DNA of 5,984 nucleotides from an uncultured Eubacteriales bacterium (GCA_902493665.1 CABUQL010000088.1:1-5984), one strand, 5' to 3'. Counted from the stretch's first letter, positions 1 to 5,984 are shown. Notes: a model not told the origin generated them from the letters alone. Translations and numbers: made by a program.

Positions 1-1100
1 GTGTTTGCTGTCTTGTTTTTTTTAAAACAAGATGTTTAAAATTTGACATATACTTTTGGTTTTTTGCCGCCTTTATGATATACATATATACATCTTCGTT
101 ATGGGCAAGAAATGCTTCGCTTACATTTGAAAAAGGCTTTACAGTTACACAGATTATTATTTTTTGTCTGTTTGCTTATTCGTTATTCTACTCACTAAAA
201 AACTACACCGTTGTCGACAAAATATTTTATATTTCCGGCATTGCAATGTGCATATACATTCTCGGCGTATACGGTATACAAAACTTTCTTAATATGATGC
301 AGGAAGGCGAACGTATGGGCGAAGAAGTCGGACAGGTAAATGCTATCGGAATGTATACCGTTGTTTCGCTTTTTATAGGTCTTTATTATGCTATGTTTAG
401 GAAACGTCCAATAAACTATGTTTTTGTTGCACTTCTTTTCTTTATTGCCCTTTCGACAGGAAGCAAAAAAACGATAATTTCCATTGTTTTATGTGCAGTG
501 CTTATATTCTTTTTAAAATTCAAAAGTGAAATTTCATTTAAAAACATTATAGCAACACTTATTGTTGTATCGCTGCTCATTTTGGCATTTTCATATCTCA
601 TAAAACTTGAGGCATTCGAATCCATTAATCACAGAATGGAAAGTATATTCAACCTTTTTAGCGGTCAAGGTAATGTTGACAATTCAACGGCTGTGCGAAT
701 GGAAATGATTAAGGGCGGATTGGAACAGTTTAAAAAGACGCCTTTTACCGGAATCGGAATCGGAAATACAGGATATATAAACGCACAGAAAATCGGCTGG
801 TTTGTTTATCTGCACAACAACTACGTTGAACTTCTTGCCGGCGGAGGATTATTCGGCTTTATAATTTATTATTCAATGTATGCGTATTTGATTTTTAATC
901 TTATACGTCTTATTTTTAAATACAAAAACTCAAATGCGGTGCTTGCTCTTATTATACTCTTTTTAAGACTCGTATTTGAAATCGGTGCGGTAACATATTA
1001 CGGAAAAGCAACTTATATTTATCTTACCTATTGTTTTCTTGTTGTAAAACTTGAATATGAAAAGATTAATAAGGAGATTGAAAAAAATGGGATTTATTAA
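1..1100 (+). CDS. O-antigen ligase/polymerase (Wzy_C-type) family membrane protein, 5' end outside window
   Basis: This is a polytopic inner-membrane protein that probably joins or polymerises lipid-linked glycan units outside the membrane. The frame is open from base 3 to the stop at 1098-1100. The first ATG (75) has no ribosome binding site and falls inside a hydrophobic segment that begins before it, so the real start lies upstream of the window. Counting from the codon at 75, hydrophobic segments lie near residues 25-40, 48-68, 92-127, 132-147, 157-176, 252-280, 285-304 and 311-326. The long polar stretch 177-250 carries the family signature: Arg208 in AVRMEM, the TPFTGIGIGN turn (222-231) and HNNYVELLAGGGLFG (247-261), which resembles the Wzy_C/WaaL core. 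The family is clear, but ligase and polymerase cannot be told apart from sequence. The 3' end overlaps the next gene by 14 bases, which suggests translational coupling in a surface-polysaccharide operon. Confidence 0.85.
   Translation, partial: VCCLVFFKTRCLKFDIYFWFFAAFMIYIYTSSLWARNASLTFEKGFTVTQIIIFCLFAYSLFYSLKNYTVVDKIFYISGIAMCIYILGVYGIQNFLNMMQEGERMGEEVGQVNAIGMYTVVSLFIGLYYAMFRKRPINYVFVALLFFIALSTGSKKTIISIVLCAVLIFFLKFKSEISFKNIIATLIVVSLLILAFSYLIKLEAFESINHRMESIFNLFSGQGNVDNSTAVRMEMIKGGLEQFKKTPFTGIGIGNTGYINAQKIGWFVYLHNNYVELLAGGGLFGFIIYYSMYAYLIFNLIRLIFKYKNSNAVLALIILFLRLVFEIGAVTYYGKATYIYLTYCFLVVKLEYEKINKEIEKNGIY
1071..1076 (+). promoter_or_regulatory. Ribosome binding site that fixes the start of the ATP-grasp gene
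   Basis: AAGGAG lies 10 bases before the ATG at 1087, inside the 3' end of the preceding gene. The frame is also open further upstream, with a TTG at 1051 and an ATG at 1057, but I see no comparable site before either. The ATG at 1087 is therefore the better start. Confidence 0.7.
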
Positions 1101-2004
1101 AAAATTAAAAAAACTGTTTAAAAATCCCCGTATTATATTATTGTTTATAGTATCAAATAAGACTGTATCTTCTCTTTTTAGCGATAAAGCATATTTAAAA
1201 ATGATATATAGACTAAATATGAAAAAAAAGCTTAATTTAAAGTCACCAAAGACTATGAATGAAAAACTTCAATGGCTTAAACTTTACAACAGAAATCCGA
1301 TTTACAAAATAATGGCGGACAAATACAAGGCAAGAGATTATGTAGCAGAAAAACTTGGCGAAGAATATCTTATCCCCCTTTTGGGAGTTTGGGATTATCC
1401 CGACGACATTGACTTTGATAAGCTTCCCGATAAATTTGTGCTTAAATGCAATCACAACTCGGGTCTGGGAATGTGCATCTGCAAAGACAAAAACAAGCTT
1501 GATATAGAAAAGGTAAAAAGGGAGCTAAAAAAAGGTCTTAAGCAGGATTATTACAAAATAAACAGAGAATGGCCTTATAAAGATATTCCGAGAAAAATCA
1601 TCTGCGAAAAATATATGGAAGACAACGAGTACGGCGAAATAAAAGATTACAAAATACATAACTTTAACGGCACGCCGAAATTTATACTTGTTTGCGACGG
1701 AAGATTTTCAAAAGAAGGTCTTACAGAAGATTTTTATGACACAAACTGGAACCGCTTAAACATAAAAAGACCGGCTATACCAAATAAAAAAGTTCCTCAC
1801 CCCAAGCCCGAATTGCTTGATGAAATGCTTAGAATTTCAACAATTCTTGCTAAAGATATTCCGTTTGCAAGAACGGATTTTTATGTAATAAACGGTAAAA
1901 TTTATTTTGGAGAAATCACTTTTTTCCCCGCTTCCGGTATGTCAAAATATGAACCGGAAAAATGGGACGATGAATTCGGCAGTTGGATTGATTTGAAAAA
2001 TTAA
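1087..2004 (+). CDS. TupA-like ATP-grasp protein of surface polysaccharide biosynthesis
   Basis: The 305-residue protein resembles the TupA-like ATP-grasp family, named for a teichuronopeptide gene and common in exopolysaccharide clusters. Members are thought to ligate an amino acid or similar group to a glycan using ATP; the substrate here is unknown. Visible signs are the N-terminal family block MNEKLQWLKLYNRNP (57-71), the nucleotide-binding stretch FVLKCNHNSGLG (117-128, Lys120), IICEKYM (171-177), KDYKIHNFNGTP (186-197), and a C-terminal metal/ATP segment with RTDFY (262-266) and FGEITFFPASG (274-284, Glu276). A basic N-terminus (KKLKKLFKNPR) precedes a short hydrophobic stretch, possibly a membrane-surface contact. 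No signal peptide is seen, so a cytosolic site is likely. It overlaps the upstream membrane protein by 14 bases and probably shares its transcript. Family assignment is firm; chemistry is inferred. Confidence 0.88.
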   Translation: MGFIKKLKKLFKNPRIILLFIVSNKTVSSLFSDKAYLKMIYRLNMKKKLNLKSPKTMNEKLQWLKLYNRNPIYKIMADKYKARDYVAEKLGEEYLIPLLGVWDYPDDIDFDKLPDKFVLKCNHNSGLGMCICKDKNKLDIEKVKRELKKGLKQDYYKINREWPYKDIPRKIICEKYMEDNEYGEIKDYKIHNFNGTPKFILVCDGRFSKEGLTEDFYDTNWNRLNIKRPAIPNKKVPHPKPELLDEMLRISTILAKDIPFARTDFYVINGKIYFGEITFFPASGMSKYEPEKWDDEFGSWIDLKN

Positions 2005-2008
2005 ATAT

Positions 2009-2022
2009 TATGATTAATCATA
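2009..2022. repeat. Perfect 14-bp palindrome, candidate operator or weak hairpin
   Basis: TATGATTAATCATA reads the same on both strands. It starts 5 bases after the ATP-grasp stop codon and ends 4 bases before the -35 hexamer of the hydrogenase-maturation promoter. That position suits a dimeric regulator binding just upstream of, or against, RNA polymerase. As RNA it gives only a 5-bp A/U-rich stem with a TTAA loop. A T8 tract lies 9 bases further on, so a weak terminator for the upstream operon is a less likely reading. It does not closely match the Rex, Fur or CodY consensus as I know them. Confidence 0.45.
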
Positions 2023-2026
2023 CTTC

Positions 2027-2055
2027 TTGATTTTTTTTAATCTTTATGTTACAAT
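2027..2055 (+). promoter_or_regulatory. SigA-type promoter with extended -10 for the hyd maturation operon
   Basis: The -35 hexamer TTGATT (2027-2032) and the -10 hexamer TACAAT (2050-2055) are separated by exactly 17 bases. A TG at 2047-2048 gives the extended -10 element TGTTACAAT. Each hexamer differs from consensus at one or two positions, so this should be a strong housekeeping promoter. Transcription would start near 2061-2063, leaving a leader of about 178 bases before the first gene. The spacer includes a T8 run. No other promoter of this quality is seen between the two operons. Confidence 0.75.
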
Positions 2056-2060
2056 AAAAC

Positions 2061-2192
2061 TTGGTAAACCGAAAGAAAAAATCTGACGGCAAACCAATTA
2101 AATAACGAACTGATTTTGAAAGAGTAACATCTTGAGAAAAAAGGACACTGTATTTTTATGGAATATTTGCGTCCTTTTTAGGACGCTTTTTT
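2061..2192 (+). promoter_or_regulatory. Leader RNA with terminator/antiterminator switch (riboswitch-like attenuator, class unknown)
   Basis: Between the promoter and the first hyd gene lies an untranslated leader that can fold two ways. In one, 2138-2146 (AAAAAGGAC) pairs over nine bases with 2171-2179 (GTCCTTTTT). In the other, 2169-2175 pairs with 2180-2186 to form an intrinsic terminator. The folds share 2171-2179 and exclude each other. The 5' part could be a sensor: 2061-2065 (TTGGT) pairs with 2093-2097 (ACCAA), then a 3x3 internal loop, then CCG 2069-2071 with CGG 2087-2089. A possible pseudoknot joins the A-rich apical loop (AAAATC, 2078-2083) to GATTTT (2112-2117). GGTAAACC (2063-2070) and GGCAAACC (2088-2095) are near repeats. 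The pairings were found by eye, with no energies computed. No known aptamer core was recognised, and the segment that would release the terminator on ligand binding was not identified. Confidence 0.6.
2169..2192 (+). terminator. Intrinsic terminator in the leader of the hyd maturation operon
   Basis: GCGTCCT (2169-2175) pairs with AGGACGC (2180-2186) in a perfect 7-bp, G/C-rich stem with a TTTT loop. It is followed directly by six Ts (2187-2192) and then ATTT. It lies downstream of a strong promoter and about 48 bases before the first start codon, not after a gene. It therefore most likely acts as a conditional stop for the maturation operon rather than ending the polysaccharide operon. Confidence 0.8.
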
Positions 2193-2239
2193 ATTTAAGA
2201 TAAATAGATTTAAACACGATAAATCTTACGGAGGTAAAA

Positions 2240-2500
2240 ATGGAAAACAGCAGAGTTGCACTTATAGGAATTATAGTTGAAAACAACAACAGTGCTGAAA
2301 GAATCAACGAAATTTTGCACCAATACGCAAAGTTTATAATCGGAAGAATGGGTATTCCCTATCCCAAACGAAAAATTTCTGTTATCAGCATTGCTCTTGA
2401 CGCTCCGAATGATATAATAAGCGCAGTTGCCGGAAAGCTCGGAAGTCTTAACGGTGTGAGCACAAAAACAATTTATTCAAACATTTCCGATAATATTTAA
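2240..2500 (+). CDS. TM1266-like small protein, putative iron-only hydrogenase system regulator
   Basis: This 86-residue protein matches the TM1266-like family, which is annotated as an [FeFe]-hydrogenase system regulator because it sits beside hyd maturation genes. The pattern fits an ACT/NikR-C-terminal-like ferredoxin fold: strand RVALIGIIVE (5-14), helix 17-38 with RINEILHQYAKFIIGRMG, strand KISVISIALDA (45-55), helix PNDIISAVAGKLGSL (56-70), and strand VSTKTIYSNI (73-82). It has no ribbon-helix-helix or helix-turn-helix region, so direct DNA binding is not evident. Its role, perhaps ligand sensing or protein/RNA contact, is unproven. GGAGG (2230-2234) lies 5 bases before the ATG. It is the first gene after the attenuator leader and ends 10 bases before hydE, so the two are surely co-transcribed. 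Family assignment is good; regulatory function is inferred from context. Confidence 0.85.
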   Translation: MENSRVALIGIIVENNNSAERINEILHQYAKFIIGRMGIPYPKRKISVISIALDAPNDIISAVAGKLGSLNGVSTKTIYSNISDNI

Positions 2501-2510
2501 AGGTGATACA

Positions 2511-3557
2511 ATGAAAAATTTTATCGATAAGCTTGAAAAAAGCAAAAACCTTTCAAAAGACGAGTGGATATCTCTTTTAGACAAGCTTGATGCATCAGAC
2601 GATTTAGAGTATTTGTTTGAAAAAGCACGCAATGTGCGCCATAGAATTTACGGCAAAGACGTGTATATAAGAGGTCTTATTGAAATATCAAACTATTGCA
2701 AAAACGATTGTCTGTACTGCGGAATCCGCCGTTCAAACAAAAATGCCGACAGATACCGTCTTACAAAAGATGACATCCTCTCCTGCTGCAAAAACGGATA
2801 CGTGCTTGGATTTCGTACATTTGTAATGCAGGGCGGAGAAGATGCTTATTACACCGACGATATTATGTGTGACATAATAAAAAGCATTAAAAATGAATAT
2901 CCCGACTGTGCGGTTACGCTGTCGCTTGGCGAGAAAACTTACGAAACTTACAAAAAGTATAAAGAGGCGGGCGCAGACAGATATCTTTTACGTCACGAAA
3001 CCGCATGCGATGAGCATTATAAAATGCTCCACCCGAAAGAAATGAGTCTTGACACAAGAAAAGAATGTCTGTTTAACTTAAAGGCCTTAAATTTTCAGGT
3101 CGGCAGCGGCTTTATGGTCGATTCGCCGTATCAGACAAACGAAAATCTTGCCGATGATATGATATTTTTAAAAGAGCTTGACCCGCAAATGGTCGGAATA
3201 GGCCCTTTTATTTCGCAGCATGACACGCCTTTTTGCGACAAACCAAACGGAAGCGTAAAAAAGACGCTTACTATGATTTCGCTTTTGCGTCTTATGCTCC
3301 CAAATGCACTTCTTCCGTCCACAACGGCACTCGGAACGCTTGATGCAACAGGGCGCGAAAAAGGAATTATGGCAGGTGCAAATGTTGTAATGCCAAACCT
3401 CTCTCCCACTTCGGTCAGAAAAAAATATGCACTTTATGACAACAAAATCTGCACGGGCGATGAGGCTGCGGAATGCAGAATGTGTCTGCAAAGACGAATT
3501 GAAAGTATAGGTTACAAAATTGCCGTATCGCGCGGCGATTATATTAAAGACAAATAA
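2511..3557 (+). CDS. hydE: [FeFe]-hydrogenase maturation radical SAM enzyme HydE
   Basis: HydE is a cytosolic radical SAM enzyme that acts on the Fe(CO)2(CN)-cysteine synthon released by HydG on the way to the [2Fe] subcluster of the H-cluster. The 348 residues match the usual family length of about 350. The SAM cluster motif CX3CX2C is Cys63-Cys67-Cys70 (NYCKNDCLYCG), with a GGE motif at 108-110 for SAM binding. A second set, Cys314-X7-Cys322-X2-Cys325, matches the optional extra iron-sulfur site known from Thermotoga HydE and helps separate HydE from BioB and PylB. MLHPKEMSLDTR (172-183) and PNLSPTSVRKKY (295-306) are also typical. AAAGGTGA (2498-2505) precedes the ATG. It lies between the TM1266-like gene (10-base gap) and hydG (24-base gap). 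Confidence 0.96.
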   Translation: MKNFIDKLEKSKNLSKDEWISLLDKLDASDDLEYLFEKARNVRHRIYGKDVYIRGLIEISNYCKNDCLYCGIRRSNKNADRYRLTKDDILSCCKNGYVLGFRTFVMQGGEDAYYTDDIMCDIIKSIKNEYPDCAVTLSLGEKTYETYKKYKEAGADRYLLRHETACDEHYKMLHPKEMSLDTRKECLFNLKALNFQVGSGFMVDSPYQTNENLADDMIFLKELDPQMVGIGPFISQHDTPFCDKPNGSVKKTLTMISLLRLMLPNALLPSTTALGTLDATGREKGIMAGANVVMPNLSPTSVRKKYALYDNKICTGDEAAECRMCLQRRIESIGYKIAVSRGDYIKDK

Positions 3558-3581
3558 AATTTTACGAAAGAGGGAAATGAA

Positions 3582-5000
3582 ATGTATAACCCAAAATCCG
3601 ACAAAGCAGAAGAATTTATCTGCCACGAGGAAATACTCGACACGTTAAAATATGCCGATGAGCATAAAAACGATGAAAAACTTATAAGCGAAATAATTGA
3701 AAAGGCTAAAAAAAGAAAAGGTCTTTCGCACAAAGAAGCTTCCGTTTTGCTTGCCTGCGAAATTGAAGAAAAAAATGAAGAAATATATGCTCTTGCAAGA
3801 CAAATCAAAAAAGATTTTTACGGCAACAGAATTGTTATGTTTGCACCGCTTTACCTTTCAAATTACTGCGTAAACGGATGCGTATACTGTCCGTATCACT
3901 TAAAAAACAAGCACATTGCAAGAAAAAAACTTACACAGGATGAAATCAGAAAAGAAGTTATTGCACTTCAGGATATGGGTCATAAACGTCTTGCGATTGA
4001 GTCGGGCGAAGACCCCGTAAACAATCCTATAGAATACATTTTGGAATGTATAAAAACAATTTATTCAGTTAAACACAAAAACGGTGCAATAAGACGTGTT
4101 AACGTAAACATAGCTGCAACAACAGTTGAAAACTACAGAAAACTTAAGGAAGCAGGTATCGGCACATACATTCTCTTCCAGGAAACGTATCACAAAGAAA
4201 GCTATGAAACCCTTCATCCGACAGGCCCGAAACACAACTATGCTTATCACACCGAAGCTATGGACAGAGCTATGGAGGGCGGAATTGACGACGTGGGACT
4301 GGGAGTTTTGTTCGGTCTTGAAATGTATAAATATGAGTTTGCAGGTCTTTTAATGCATGCCGAACACCTTGAAGCAAAATTCGGAGTAGGTCCTCACACC
4401 ATAAGCGTTCCGAGAATCAGACATGCCGATGATATTGACCCAAGTGCATTTGACAATTCCATAAATGACGATATTTTTGCAAAAATTGTTGCCTGTATAA
4501 GAGTTGCCGTTCCTTACACCGGAATGATTGTATCTACAAGAGAAAGCCAAAAATGCCGTGAAAGAGTATTGCAGCTCGGAATTTCGCAAATCAGCGGAGG
4601 TTCGAGAACGAGTGTCGGCGGATATGCGGAGCCCGAGCCCGAAGAAGACAATTCGGCGCAGTTTGACGTTATAGATACAAGAACTTTGGACGAGGTTGTA
4701 AACTGGCTTATGCGGCAGGGATTTATTCCGAGTTTCTGCACTGCCTGCTACCGTGAAGGCAGAACGGGCGACAGATTTATGACGCTTCTTAAAAACGGGC
4801 AAATTCAAAACTGCTGCCACCCCAATGCGCTTATGACTTTAAAGGAATATCTTGAAGACTATGCAAGCGAAGACACGAAAAAAATCGGAAACGAGCTTAT
4901 TGAGCGTGAACTTTTAAATATCCCGAATGAAAAAGTCAAAAAAATTGCAGAGGACAACATTAAAAACATTCACGGCGGAAAACGTGATTTCAGATTTTAA
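3582..5000 (+). CDS. hydG: [FeFe]-hydrogenase maturation radical SAM tyrosine lyase HydG
   Basis: HydG cleaves tyrosine to p-cresol and dehydroglycine, from which it makes the CO and cyanide ligands and delivers an Fe(CO)2(CN)-cysteine synthon. The 472 residues fit the full-length family. The N-terminal SAM cluster motif is Cys96-X3-Cys100-X2-Cys103 (NYCVNGCVYCPYH). The C-terminal auxiliary cluster motif CX2CX22C is complete as Cys386, Cys389 and Cys412. This domain separates HydG from the related thiamine enzyme ThiH, which lacks it. His272 in GPHTISVPRIR is the likely counterpart of the histidine that binds the fifth 'dangler' iron. ESGEDP (140-145) and FQETYH (199-204) are typical of the family. 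GAGGG lies about 7 bases before the ATG. hydF follows after 50 bases, which indicates one operon. Confidence 0.97.
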   Translation: MYNPKSDKAEEFICHEEILDTLKYADEHKNDEKLISEIIEKAKKRKGLSHKEASVLLACEIEEKNEEIYALARQIKKDFYGNRIVMFAPLYLSNYCVNGCVYCPYHLKNKHIARKKLTQDEIRKEVIALQDMGHKRLAIESGEDPVNNPIEYILECIKTIYSVKHKNGAIRRVNVNIAATTVENYRKLKEAGIGTYILFQETYHKESYETLHPTGPKHNYAYHTEAMDRAMEGGIDDVGLGVLFGLEMYKYEFAGLLMHAEHLEAKFGVGPHTISVPRIRHADDIDPSAFDNSINDDIFAKIVACIRVAVPYTGMIVSTRESQKCRERVLQLGISQISGGSRTSVGGYAEPEPEEDNSAQFDVIDTRTLDEVVNWLMRQGFIPSFCTACYREGRTGDRFMTLLKNGQIQNCCHPNALMTLKEYLEDYASEDTKKIGNELIERELLNIPNEKVKKIAEDNIKNIHGGKRDFRF

Positions 5001-5007
5001 CAAAACA

Positions 5008-5023
5008 ATGTGTTTAGACACAT
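5008..5023 (+). repeat. Short inverted repeat between hydG and hydF
   Basis: ATGTGT (5008-5013) and ACACAT (5018-5023) form a 6-bp stem with a TTAG loop, 7 bases after the hydG stop. No T-tract follows, so it is not an intrinsic terminator. It might influence mRNA stability or the relative yield of hydG and hydF, or it may be chance. Confidence 0.3.
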
Positions 5024-5050
5024 AAAACCGCATAAAAAGGAGGCATATTT

Positions 5051-5984
5051 ATGAGCTTATTATCAACACCCGCATCGGAAAGGATTCATATAGCATTTTT
5101 TGGAAAACGAAATGCCGGAAAATCAAGCATTATAAATGCTGTAACATCGCAAAATCTTTCCATTGTATCAGACGTTAAAGGAACAACGACCGACCCCGTT
5201 TTAAAAACAATGGAACTTCTGCCGATAGGTCCTGTTGTGATAATTGACACGCCGGGAACAGATGACATCGGCGAGCTTGGAAAAATGCGAGTTGAAAAGA
5301 CATTTCAGATTTTGGCAAAAACCGACATTGCAGTTATTGTTATTGGCTCAAACGAAGGAAAAACCGATGATGACAATGAGCTTATAGAGCGCATTAAAGA
5401 AAAAAACATTCCGTATATTCTCTGTTATAATAAGTGCGACTTAAAAAGGATTGCCCCCGAAAACGACAACGAAATATGCGTGAGTGCAAAAAACAACGAA
5501 AACATAAACGAGCTTAAAGAGCTTATTGCAAGACAAATTACGCCCGAAAAGAAAAAGCAGATAGTAAGCGACCTTTTATCCGAGGGTGATACTGCGGTTT
5601 TGGTTGTTCCTATTGATTCAGGAGCGCCGAAAGGAAGGCTGATCCTTCCCCAGCAGCAAACAATAAGAGATTTACTCGAAGGCGGAAACATCTGCATTAC
5701 GGTACGTGATACAGAGCTTAAGAAAACTCTTGAAATGTTTGGCGATAAAGTTAAAATCGTTATAACCGATTCACAGGCATTTGGATATGTATCAAAAATT
5801 GTTCCCGAAGATATGCCGCTCACCTCGTTTTCAATACTGTTTCTGCGATATAAAGGCGAACTTGATTATGCGGTTGATGGAGTTAAAAAGCTTGACAGTC
5901 TTTGTGACGGCGACACTGTTTTAATATGCGAAGGCTGCACGCATCACAGACAATGTGATGACATAGGAACGGTTAAAATGCCGA
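5051..5984 (+). CDS. hydF: [FeFe]-hydrogenase maturation GTPase HydF, 3' end outside window
   Basis: HydF is the cytosolic GTPase and iron-sulfur scaffold that receives the [2Fe] subcluster and passes it to apo-HydA. The frame is open to the window end, giving 311 residues of an expected 400 or so. All GTPase motifs are present: G1 GKRNAGKSS (18-26), G2 within KGTTTDP (43-49), G3 DTPG (66-69), G4 NKCD (127-130) and G5 SAK (145-147). The middle dimerisation region includes LVVPIDSGAPKGRLILPQQQ (184-203). The cluster domain begins with CEGCTHHRQC, where Cys296 and His298 match the first half of the CxH...HCxxC [4Fe-4S] motif; the HCxxC half lies beyond the window. AAGGAGG (5037-5043), 7 bases before the ATG, is the strongest ribosome binding site here. 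hydF probably shares the transcript of hydE and hydG. Confidence 0.96.
   Translation, partial: MSLLSTPASERIHIAFFGKRNAGKSSIINAVTSQNLSIVSDVKGTTTDPVLKTMELLPIGPVVIIDTPGTDDIGELGKMRVEKTFQILAKTDIAVIVIGSNEGKTDDDNELIERIKEKNIPYILCYNKCDLKRIAPENDNEICVSAKNNENINELKELIARQITPEKKKQIVSDLLSEGDTAVLVVPIDSGAPKGRLILPQQQTIRDLLEGGNICITVRDTELKKTLEMFGDKVKIVITDSQAFGYVSKIVPEDMPLTSFSILFLRYKGELDYAVDGVKKLDSLCDGDTVLICEGCTHHRQCDDIGTVKMP

Noticed and set aside
1051..1086. Longer ATP-grasp protein starting at TTG 1051 or ATG 1057.
   Set aside because: There is no ribosome binding site before these codons, while AAGGAG sits well placed before the ATG at 1087. The longer forms would also add to the overlap with the upstream gene.
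75..1100. ATG at 75 as the start of the first gene.
   Set aside because: The frame is open upstream to base 3, encodes hydrophobic residues continuous with the first membrane segment, and has no ribosome binding site before 75. The gene is cut by the window edge.
2009..2038. Palindrome plus T8 tract as the intrinsic terminator of the polysaccharide operon.
   Set aside because: The stem would be only about 5 A/U-rich base pairs and the T-tract starts 9 bases after it. The tract also lies within the promoter spacer, which explains it better.
2085..2097. GACGGCAAACC resembles the GGCAAACC segment of class I cyclic-di-GMP riboswitches.
   Set aside because: The rest of that aptamer (GAAA tetraloop in the first hairpin, GGACGCAAAGCC-like core, tetraloop receptor) is not found downstream. 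A short A-rich match is not enough.
3131..3808. Long open frames on the minus strand across hydE and the start of hydG.
   Set aside because: They lie opposite strongly conserved maturase genes, overlap one another, and resemble no known protein. They are antisense shadows.
4350..4820. A 156-codon open frame on the minus strand within hydG.
   Set aside because: It is antisense to the conserved C-terminal cluster domain of HydG, with no recognisable domain or ribosome binding site.
2511..5000. HydE and HydG as BioB- or ThiH-type biotin/thiamine enzymes.
   Set aside because: HydE has the CX7CX2C second cluster motif and HydG has the CX2CX22C C-terminal motif missing from ThiH. Both sit with hydF and a TM1266-like gene.
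5425..5823. A 132-codon open frame on the minus strand within hydF.
   Set aside because: It is opposite the HydF coding sequence, which has clear GTPase motifs. The antisense product is low-complexity and Ser/Phe-rich.

Overview
The window looks like part of the chromosome of a low-GC, anaerobic, Clostridia-like Firmicute. The support is A/T-rich DNA, strong GGAGG-type ribosome binding sites, a TTGATT-N17-TACAAT promoter, and a complete-looking start of an [FeFe]-hydrogenase maturation operon. The assignment is by general character; no taxonomic marker gene is present.

Region 1 (1-2004) is the tail of a cell-surface polysaccharide cluster. It holds an O-antigen ligase/polymerase-family membrane protein whose 5' end lies outside the window, overlapped by a TupA-like ATP-grasp protein. 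Both read on the + strand and appear translationally coupled.

Region 2 (2005-2239) is a 235-base gap without a recognised gene, and it is the most interesting part of the window. In order it holds a perfect 14-bp palindrome, a strong extended -10 promoter, and a roughly 125-base leader. The leader ends in an intrinsic terminator hairpin with a T-tract. A 9-base segment just upstream (2138-2146) is perfectly complementary to the terminator's 5' arm and loop, so terminator and antiterminator are mutually exclusive. This is the layout of a transcription attenuator or riboswitch. I could not match it to any riboswitch class I know.

Region 3 (2240-5984) is the operon this leader would control: a small TM1266-like protein (the 'iron-only hydrogenase system regulator' family), then hydE, hydG and hydF, with hydF cut by the window end. 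HydG breaks tyrosine down to CO and cyanide and builds an Fe(CO)2CN synthon. HydE processes that synthon. HydF, a GTPase scaffold, carries the assembled [2Fe] subcluster to the hydrogenase HydA. All cluster-binding motifs that fall inside the window are intact. No hydrogenase structural gene is seen here.
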